Positions 9,769-16,833 of a DNA stretch of 17,726 nucleotides are shown piece by piece. Numbering within the stretch: position 1 is the first letter of the stretch; each line of letters starts with the position of its first letter. The position numbers and the translations under genes are program-made. The stretch covers positions 912,276 through 930,001 of the forward strand of contig NC_090618.1 of the NCBI RefSeq assembly GCF_004359215.1, written 5' to 3'. This DNA is from Bremia lactucae. Its lineage: Eukaryota > Oomycota > Peronosporomycetes > Peronosporales > Peronosporaceae. The notes under the pieces are model-generated. The model saw only the letters and a program-made list of their open reading frames with translations, was not told the DNA's origin and searched no databases.

Positions 9769-10733
9769 CCCAGCAAATTATACTTTGGACCGGTTGGAGT
9801 TCATTTCTCAAACGAACTTGAAGCGAGGCTTCGCGTCTAATGTCTTTGACATTGCGAATGAACGCGCTCCATGCTTGCATAAGCGAGACTTGATCTCGCT
9901 TATTGTTGCCACTATACCATCAAAGCTTGAGAAAAGCATCGAGATAAAATACCTCCTCATCGCGAAAGTTGTTCGCGCTGGGCCAAGACCATGTACCTTC
10001 GTCGCAATAAATATAGGATATTTATTGTGAGGATTTATCTCTCCAGACAAGCTACTCACTAGCCTTCGAGCAAAAGCCACGGTTTTTTCTCCGGGGCAAG
10101 ACGAGATTTTTTAGTGTCTACGATCTCCTGAGTGGTACAGCTAGATGCAGTTGGAAAGGATACTCCCGAAATAATTTATGTGGGAATAAGTCCCCGAAAA
10201 CCTGTGGGCAAAGGTTCCAGGTACCTTTGAAAATAAAGTTCAAACCCACTGAAGCAGGGGTACCACAAAAACTTTTATTACGATGGCTTACGCTATCATC
10301 ATCACCACGAACAGAAATATGTGAGGTTGGCGGCACGGGAGACGGTGCTGGCGATGAGGAATCATACTCATCGTCTTAACCAAACATGATATAGCGAACG
10401 CTATTGGCACGTGTATCAGATTGAGCTCCCCCTTTCGAATGCTCATAGTCCGCTGCCTAACGTCTACCAGGCGGCTGTTCTCTTCTTCCCGAGTCGGTCA
10501 TTTCGTCCGACTTTTATTCGAAGTCGACCTCCAAAGAGGGGTCGCATTCACGTGGCGACTCACCACGTGCACCCGCAACATTAAGAGTTGCGGGAGAAGA
10601 CGATACTACGGCAGACGGAATGTCTGCCGCAAGAGACAATAACGCGTTATCCGCGGTTGCATGAACCGCAGCCAATAGCGCCGCACTATCCGCACACCGC
10701 ATGGACTTGATAACCATGCGATGGAATTAAAAA
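9641..10733 (-). pseudogene. Diverged, frameshifted gag of the minus-orientation element
   Basis: From about 10730 downward on the minus strand this aligns with the intact gag at 16834-17726. It shows an N-terminal part (NALLSLAADIPSAVV, then GARGESPRECDPSLEVDFE, then a stop at 10514), the Ser/Asp-rich middle (DDEYDSSSPAPS, ISVRGDDDSVSHRNKS) and the C-terminal part (SLSGEINPHNKYPIFIATKV). Several stops and frameshifts break it. About 108 bases (10138-10245) have no counterpart in the intact gag. The left boundary with pol copy C is uncertain: a gag-like reading continues through the hairpin at 9734-9764 to a stop near 9690. The upstream leader and the LTR at 10835-11173 fit a single minus-strand element 5' end. 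Confidence 0.82.
9734..9764. repeat. Terminal hairpin of pol copy C
   Basis: Arms CACGTGAGGCA and TGCCTCACGTG form a perfect 11-bp stem around a 9-nt loop. This is the most complete version of the hairpin ending copies A, B and C. Confidence 0.95.
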
Positions 10734-10834
10734 TGATAAATCTGACTAATCAACATCGTTTTTATTGAAGTGATCTTATAGTGACCACTCTACCCAATGA
10801 AAGTCAGAGTGATTGTCGTTTAAGGGAGGGGTGA
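10734..10834 (-). other. Leader between LTR and gag of the minus-orientation element
   Basis: On the minus strand it starts TCACCCCTCCCTTAAACGAC, as do the leaders after the LTRs at 11623 and 16756. That is where a tRNA primer-binding site normally begins, but no TGG start matching a tRNA 3' end is seen. Confidence 0.7.
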
Positions 10835-11173
10835 TGTAACGGGGTGTATCGTTACATGAAATTAACACTTAAAGGTTGCAAATTGACATATTATCTAAAA
10901 GATAAATAATATTTGGAGAATATTACTTAACATAAAAAAAATCGGCAAGCTTATCCATTGGTAGATATAGACCGTTATATCTACTTTCTCCGCGGTCCAG
11001 TCAGCGCTAGACGCGCTCAAAGAGAAAGACAGATAACACTTTTAGTATATATATTTGTATTAGTTGATAATTAAGTTAGTATTAACTAGATAGAGAAGAA
11101 GAACTTAATTATATTAATACAGCTTTCATCTAACCATTTTTAAGCAAGTATTTTTAAGAGAAGACTTCCTCTG
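10835..11173 (-). mobile_element. Truncated LTR, minus orientation, diverged
   Basis: The LTR 3' terminus (CCCCGTTACA on minus) lies at 10835-10844. The body aligns with the other LTRs but with many differences, so it is older. It stops at 11173, about 100 bases short of its 5' terminus, exactly where the plus-strand LTR begins. The simplest reading is that the younger element inserted into it and the lost part lies beyond that element or was deleted. Confidence 0.85.
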
Positions 11174-11623
11174 TGTAACGGGGCACTGCGACTTGTACTG
11201 TTTCAGTACAAGTCCACTTCACACTGCTTCAGATGTGAGTGGTGCCTCTCGTTAGGTGACGTACACTGTACGTATAGAGGAAGACTTCTCTTAAGGCAAG
11301 TTAGCTTAAGAGTGTAAAATGAAAACTGTATTAATATAGTTAAGTGTCTTGTTAATCTATCTTTGTAAATGTTGTCTTAACTATAAACTAATACTAAACA
11401 TGTAAATGAATTCTTATCTATCTTATCTCGTAACTCTCTTTGATTACTTCTACAGCTGATTAGTCTGCGGAATAAATAGACATAATGGTCTATACCTATT
11501 TATGGATAAGAATTCAGGAAATTACTATTTAAAGTAATTTCCTCCAAATATTATCTACCTTTTGGATAATATTAATTAACAATCTTTTATTGTTAATTTC
11601 ATGTAACGATACACCCCGTTACA
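11174..11623 (+). mobile_element. Complete LTR, plus orientation (5' LTR of a truncated element)
   Basis: A 450-bp LTR with perfect 10-bp inverted termini, TGTAACGGGG and CCCCGTTACA. It is almost identical to the LTR at 16306-16756, and gag follows in the expected position, so it is a 5' LTR. No matching 3' LTR is present before the 11-N gap. It contains the same set of perfect hairpins as the second copy. Confidence 0.93.
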
Positions 11624-12031
11624 TCACCCCTCCCTTAAACGACAATCACTCTGAATGTCATTAGGTGGAGTGGTCGCTAAATGACCACTTAATTTTTAAA
11701 ATGATTTTGATTGGTCAGATCCATCATTTTAAATTCCATCGCATGAAGGAACAATTCATGCGGGGTGAGGATAGTGTTGAACCTTCGGCTGCGGTTCGTG
11801 CAGCCGCGGGTGACGCATTGTTATCTCTTGCGGTAGACGTTCCGTCTACCGTAGTGTCTTCCACTCGCACAACACTTGGTGTTGCGAGTGCACGTGGTGA
11901 TTCACCACGTGAGTACGACCCCTCTTTAGAGGTCGATTATGAGTGCGAGTCGGACGAAATGGCCGACTCGGGGAGGATGGAACAGTCGCCTGATACCCGT
12001 CAGGCGGCTGATTATGAGCCTTCGAATGAGA
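11624..12031 (+). pseudogene. Leader and 5' part of gag, cut off at a gap
   Basis: The leader (11624-11700) is followed by gag from ATG at 11701 (MILIGQIHHFKFHRMKEQ), with alternative in-frame ATGs at 11743 and 11758. The frame is open for about 110 codons to the gap and looks identical, or nearly so, to the first part of gag at 16834. Beyond the 11 N the sequence is not gag but a copy of the CRN 3' flank. So either the element is truncated here or the scaffold is misjoined. Confidence 0.85.
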
Positions 12032-12042
12032 NNNNNNNNNNN
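12032..12042. other. 11-N assembly gap
   Basis: Eleven N. The sequence changes from gag to CRN-flank duplicate across it, so the join may be artificial. Confidence 0.98.
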
Positions 12043-12350
12043 CACTTGTTATTATTTAAAATAAAGCGCGGACCTGCAACAGGAACGGCTGTTGTTGGAC
12101 TCTAAATGTAGTAGATTGCGACTTCTTGGCCTTCAGAATAACACTTCTTTCCTTGAAAATACAACTTTCCAGCTTATTTACCACATTTTCTATTTTCCAC
12201 GCTGAGCTGAAGTTGCGACATAACTGCGGTTACGTTCACCTTTAATCGTCATATGGCTGACGATGCTGTTGGGCCTTCAAATAGGCAAAGTGCCGTCGTT
12301 TAAAGGCGAACAAAATAACAAAAAAACGAGGAGACCTACATCACAAATAC
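12043..12350 (+). repeat. Duplicate of the CRN 3' flanking segment (copy 1)
   Basis: About 308 bases closely match 15995-16300, immediately after the CRN stop codon, with scattered substitutions and a 3-base indel near 12108. Homology begins at the gap edge, so a second CRN coding region could have stood to the left. In copy 2 the segment is interrupted by an LTR element, so how far the duplication reached to the right is hidden. A short open frame on the minus strand (SVENRK..GKK-like) is partly shared by both copies. I do not recognise it. Confidence 0.9.
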
Positions 12351-12499
12351 TAGAACCGCATTTGCCCTTGTCGACTCAGACGTCAAAACAAAGAAGGTTA
12401 TTCATAGTTCTTGTTGAAAAATATAATGCCTCAGAAAATTATTTTGGTTTTTGTCGTGTTTACAAGGGTTTCCCTTACCGAATGGTGCGAGCAAAGACG

Positions 12500-14790
12500 A
12501 TCATGTGCTGTTGTTAGCAGTTGGCTCGCCGCCCGTCAAGGAGGTGCGATTCTTAAGCTGCTAATGAACCGCGTATCATTGCCCACCCTTTCAGACCATG
12601 TCTCGTACTTTACCGTCGAGATGGCTTAACGTGGTGGCGAGACTTTGCTAGACACGCTTTTTGAATTAAAGCACAAGGGGAGCTGTGGTCATGGCGTATC
12701 AGGCATTCGAGAGGGTTGTGCTGTTTTCCTCGCTTATAGTGAACACCACTCAGTGCTCAATGACTTGCCTTCGTACCGGGCTGAACGCCGTTCCGAACAG
12801 CATTCCATTTTGCGTCGAAGCTCTGGCTATGCGTTCAGCTTTATGGCGGTTCTTCGAGCAGAGCCACGCAATGCTGCTGCCGTAAATTCTCCCAAAAGTC
12901 ATGGCGACTTTTTTTTTGCTGCGGCTTGCAGGTGACGACACGGACACTGCATAGGAGGACTCTTTACACGAGCACCATTCCTTGCGGCGTGCTCGAGTGC
13001 ACGTTTAAACATTCTCAAGCAGATTTGTCAAGATGGCGTTGTAAGTAACGACGTGGCGCAGTATGTTGTCGCCATGTATAACTCGCCGTCCAAGGATTTG
13101 GGTGTGGGCCCTGGGCTTTTTGCAACTCGCCAATGATGCTCTTTGCTTCCACTTGTACCACAATGCGCGTCGCAGCCAATAATGGCTATACAATTCATCG
13201 CTTCCAAAGCCTTGGCGTCGATTGTAAAAGACACGGACGCTGCGTCCGTGCTACTATCGCTCTGTGCCAAGCTTCCTCGCGGTATCCGTCGTGCTAAAGA
13301 CTTCGCCGCGATATCCCACACCACTGTCCACGGTATTCTCACACAAGTTCGTTTTCTCGCAACGAAACACTTGGCTAGAACAAGTCCATCGACGGTCCGT
13401 TCTACGTCGGTTCAAGTGAAAGTTTCTAGGTCATAGCATCCCAAGTACTTTCATCAAACATGTGGACCAGACGCTCCACAAATTAACGTCTTAATTCGAG
13501 CCAATGCTGTCGCTAGTATTGACGTGGTCATTCTCTACAAGGAACGCATTGTTCAGACGACCAAAGACATTCATGCAGAACCTGAGCGACAGTTGCTACA
13601 ACGATGTACCTCGCATTCAGACGCTGCATTTGTACTGTCAACACGTTTAGGGATGTACGCACTGGATCGATCGATCACTACTGTCGACTTGGTTTTGTAT
13701 GTGGACAGCATCTACTAACATCAACTTGTTCAATGCTGTCGTAAAGGTATTCTTCGTATCCAACGTAGTTCAGATTCGGAAGAAGGCTATTAAGCAGTTT
13801 GCTCGCAAGCAGATCATAGCCGGCTTGACGCTAGAACAAAACGTGGAGGAGCAAACCTTAATTCATCGCTTTCAGACTGAAACACATCCAAAGATTCGAG
13901 CTCGACTGCTACAGCTACTGGAAAGATGTTCATTAGACCAAGCAAAACTCGAAACCCAGACGCAATTACACACGGAACTCGTACGTAGTTTAAACATCTC
14001 GGCAGATCCTCCGATCCTCGCACCAGTGTTAAAACTGCTGGCCCTCGCGGATGTTGTTTCGACTAGAAGGTGTCTATTACCGACAATAGAGCGCTGTGTC
14101 AGACTTTATGCCAAGAAATTGAGCTGCGGTCACACGAATCTCAGCCACTGCTTCAAGACGATGACAAGCGTGTGAGAGCAAACGCACGTCAAGCTGTGCT
14201 CTATGCGCTTTTATTGGTTACACAGAAGCCAGCATTTCATGTTGATTTGTCCACGTCGGATGCAGCAATTCTACCGGTTGCCATCAAAATTAATTGACAA
14301 CGTTGATTCACGACGCGCGAGCGTGTGTTGGCAAGGAAAAAAAAATCAGTAATTAGGAGGGATTATTTACTATCTGGATGTGTTTGCACCTCTGGTTGGA
14401 CTTGTTGCCGCCGCTGTCGCGATCCTGACGTCTTCTTTGCATCCGCTATCGACCGAGTTCTTTTCGTTAGCGAACAAAGTTTGCGAGCTTGCTCGAGAAG
14501 CGGGTGAGTTTCCAGCAAAGACGATGGAATGCACCCTTTTGAGATTCAAGCGCTAGATTTGCTGGCTGGAAATCAAGTGAATGACTTGACCACAGAAGGT
14601 GCTGAACCAGTGAGAGACTTGCTGTAGTTTAACAACGAATTGGGCTGCCTGGATCAGTATGTTGGTGACGCTGACTTCGTTATGATTGAACTATTATTAG
14701 GATCAATAAAAGATCTTGGTCATCTGTCAAAACTTGTGGCTTATACCTTTCATAAATTAAGTCAATCACGTTGTAGATTACTTAGCCATT
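12500..14790 (+). pseudogene. THADA/Trm732-like gene, decayed by frameshifts and stops
   Basis: Pieces in all three plus frames, in the right order, resemble THADA/Trm732, a large HEAT-repeat protein that in yeast partners Trm7 for 2'-O-methylation of tRNA position 32. Visible blocks are SWLAARQGGAILKLLMNR; TLFELKHKG then MAYQAFERVV (about 12640-12720); a DUF2428-like RRSSGYAFSFMAVLRAEPRN (12805-12870); ILKQICQDGVVSNDVAQYVV (13010-13075); IMAIQFIASKALASIVKDTD and a degenerate HGILTQVRFLATKHL (13180-13375); ETHPKIRARLLQLLERCSL (13880-13940); and RVRANARQAVLYALLLVT (14168-14222). At least eight frame changes or stops intervene, too many for introns without clear splice sites. The identification rests on remembered family motifs; another HEAT-repeat protein is possible. 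Confidence 0.68.
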
Positions 14791-14839
14791 ATATCGTTGG
14801 TCAGAATTTATCCTTATTTCTTCAGCTCTTCCCATTATC

Positions 14840-14855
14840 CCTCATTCCAGAATCT
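14840..14855 (+). promoter_or_regulatory. Oomycete Inr/FPR core promoter of the CRN gene
   Basis: The sequence CCTCATTCCAGAATCT matches the oomycete initiator-plus-flanking consensus GCTCATTYYNCAWTTT at 13 of 16 positions, with the Inr core TCATTCC fully matched. It lies about 26 bases before the CRN ATG, implying a short 5' leader. It supports both the oomycete assignment and the choice of ATG at 14872 over the longer open frame from 14797. Confidence 0.7.
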
Positions 14856-14871
14856 GCCGCGAAAAGGAAAG

Positions 14872-15990
14872 ATGGTAACTCTTCTGTGTGTCATCGTTGG
14901 CGTGGCTGGAGACGCGTTCTCCGTAAACATCGATACCAACAAGCTGGTGGACGAATTGAAGGACAAGATCAAGGAGGAGAAGTTTAACACGATCAAAGGT
15001 GAAGCCCGCACTCTGCAGCTATTCCTGGCGAAGACAGCGGACGACAAGTGGTTTTCTACTCGCTCAGAAGACGTGAAGAAGCTGATGGAAGGCGAGACGA
15101 CTGCTCTTGTCGAAGCGCTCACGAGTCAAGACGAAAAGCTACGGGGATCTGATCTGGTGGAGGATGTGCTGATTGGAATGGAACGTCCCTCAGCTCGCCA
15201 AATCCATGTGCTAGTCGTCGTTCCGGAGCAAGAAAACGATCCAGTGAATTTATCTTCATCAATGATGGCAATTTTTCAAATATTAGTGTCACATATGCTT
15301 ACGGCGGCGCCATCGACGAAGACAACTAGGAATATACACTTCAAGCGAAACCTGTGCAAGTATTATAAATGCTATCAGCGGAAGAGAACCTGGGTACGAT
15401 GTATGCTTCTCAACGTCGCTTTTCCAAAGTCCCTCGTGACTGCGTCACATTTGTTTCGGCGCAGCAACGAGTATGTGGCGGATAAGTTTGTGAAGATATC
15501 GGATATTGACGACGTGAAGAATGGTGTGTTGCTGTTCAAGCCGTTAAAGTATGCGTACGGCCATTTTTATATCAGCTTTGTTCGCGATAATACCGGCGCC
15601 TTTCGTTTGAAGCTTTTTGACCCAAATATCCGGAACACGCGCCTCATTGATATGGTTACCGACAAAAGTGAAGACAAAAAGGTGCTTCATGAGGCACAGA
15701 TTACAGAGCTTCTTGAAAGCATATCGTTGACGCAAGGATCATGCGAATATAATGTAAACACAACATTTGGTGACGTGGATGGCAAGGCTTTGGCATTTAT
15801 TGGCCCCGAGCGACCATTTAATCGATGTTTGAACCTTCAGGCAAGAGTGGCACGCGTCTTGGCATTGAAAAATGGTTGGATCGAAGAATCGTATGATTTC
15901 CCAGACTTTTGGTCCGATGTTGACCTGAACGATAAAATGGATTATTTTCATCGCAGTCTTCTGGAGGCTGAAGCTATTGAAGCCGCTTGA
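14872..15990 (+). CDS. Crinkler (CRN) family host-targeted effector with HNH-like C-terminal domain
   Basis: An intact, apparently intronless 372-residue protein. The N-terminal CRN domain starts MVTLLCVIVGVAG, with the LFLAK translocation motif at residues 50-54 and the HVLVVVP boundary at 112-118, both at typical places. CRN N-domains are known to deliver the protein into host plant cells, where C-terminal domains usually act in the nucleus. The C-terminal region has ASHLF (His193), VKNGVLLFKP (Asn217) and AYGHF (His231), spaced like an HNH nuclease-type CRN domain, then RPFNRCLNLQARVARVLA. Residues 120-180 look unlike the flanks and may be a recombination seam. The open frame extends 25 codons further upstream, but the promoter match lies inside that extension and the N-domain begins at 14872. 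The function inside the host is inference. Confidence 0.9.
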   Translation: MVTLLCVIVGVAGDAFSVNIDTNKLVDELKDKIKEEKFNTIKGEARTLQLFLAKTADDKWFSTRSEDVKKLMEGETTALVEALTSQDEKLRGSDLVEDVLIGMERPSARQIHVLVVVPEQENDPVNLSSSMMAIFQILVSHMLTAAPSTKTTRNIHFKRNLCKYYKCYQRKRTWVRCMLLNVAFPKSLVTASHLFRRSNEYVADKFVKISDIDDVKNGVLLFKPLKYAYGHFYISFVRDNTGAFRLKLFDPNIRNTRLIDMVTDKSEDKKVLHEAQITELLESISLTQGSCEYNVNTTFGDVDGKALAFIGPERPFNRCLNLQARVARVLALKNGWIEESYDFPDFWSDVDLNDKMDYFHRSLLEAEAIEAA

Positions 15991-16305
15991 TTGCCACTTG
16001 ATATTATTTAAAATAAAGCGCGGACCTGCAACAGGAACGGCTGTTGTTGGACTCAAAATGTAGATTGCGACTTCTTGGCCTTCAAAATAACACTTCTTTC
16101 CTTCAAGACACAACTTTTCAGCTTTTTTACCAAATTTTCTATTTTCCACGCTGAGCTGAAGTTGCGAAATAACTGCGATTACGTTCACCTTTAACCGTCA
16201 TATGGCTGACGATGCTGTTGGGTCTTCAAATAGGCAAAGTGCCGTCGTTTAAAGGCGAACAAAATAACAAAAAAACGAGGAGACATACATCACACATACT
16301 AGAAT
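15991..16305 (+). repeat. CRN 3' flank (copy 2), with AATAAA signal
   Basis: The segment directly after the CRN stop is the second copy of the 12043-12350 repeat. An AATAAA at 16012-16017, about 22 bases after the stop, could serve as polyadenylation signal and is also present in copy 1. The segment is interrupted at 16305/16306 by an LTR element; the bases AGAAT just before the LTR are the candidate 5-bp target site. Confidence 0.85.
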
Positions 16306-16756
16306 TGTAACGGGGCACTGCGACTTGTACTGTTTCAGTACAAGTCCACTTCACACTGCTTCAGATGTGAGTGGTGCCTCTCGTTAAGTAACGTACACTG
16401 TACGTGTAGAGGAAGACTTCTCTTAAGGCAAGTTAGCTTAAGAGGGTAAAATGAAAACTGTATTAATATAGTTAAGTGTCTTTGTTAATCTATCTTTGTA
16501 AATGTTGTCTTAACTATAAACTAATACTAAACATGTAAATGAATTCTTATCTATCTTATCTCGTAACTCTCTTTGATTACTTCTACAGCTGATTAGTCTG
16601 CGGAATAAATAGACATAATGGTCTATACCTATTTATGGATAAGAATTCAGGAAATTACTATTTAAAGTAATTTCCTCCAAATATTATCTACCTTTTGGAT
16701 AATATTAATTAACAATCTTTTATTGTTAATTTCATGTAACGATACACCCCGTTACA
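16306..16756 (+). mobile_element. Complete 5' LTR of a young Ty3/gypsy-type element
   Basis: A 451-bp LTR beginning TGTAACGGGG and ending CCCCGTTACA, perfect 10-bp inverted termini. It contains an 11-bp hairpin at 16322-16346. Its last ~107 bases are four nearly adjacent perfect hairpins. Leader and gag follow in sense. The second LTR is outside the window, so the target-site duplication cannot be confirmed. Confidence 0.94.
16650..16756 (+). repeat. Four back-to-back hairpins at the LTR 3' end
   Basis: Perfect stems at 16650-16675 (10 bp), 16680-16706 (9 bp), 16707-16731 (10 bp) and 16736-16756 (6 bp, including the LTR terminus) follow each other with 0-4 nt between them. The same set is present in the LTR at 11174-11623. 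Confidence 0.92.
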
Positions 16757-16833
16757 TCACCCCTCCCTTAAACGACAATCACTCTGAATGTCATTAGGTG
16801 GAGTGGTCGCTAAATGACCACTTAATTTTTAAA
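16757..16833 (+). other. Leader between LTR and gag; no clear primer-binding site
   Basis: Begins TCACCCCTCCCTTAAACGAC and is well conserved with the leaders at 11624 and, on minus, 10834. No TGG-initial match to a tRNA 3' end is visible. Confidence 0.7.

Noticed and set aside
13232..13250. Perfect 8-bp hairpin inside the THADA remains
   Set aside because: An isolated case in more than 2 kb, near chance expectation, so not part of the retroelement pattern.
14797..14871. Upstream 25-codon extension of the CRN frame
   Set aside because: The CRN N-domain begins at 14872 and the Inr-like promoter lies within the extension, so it is most likely untranscribed.
15739..16188. Minus-strand 149-codon open frame overlapping the CRN end and its 3' flank
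   Set aside because: Part is CRN shadow. The SVENRKFGKK-like part is interrupted in the other flank copy and I could not place it in a family; a very short intron would be needed to extend it.
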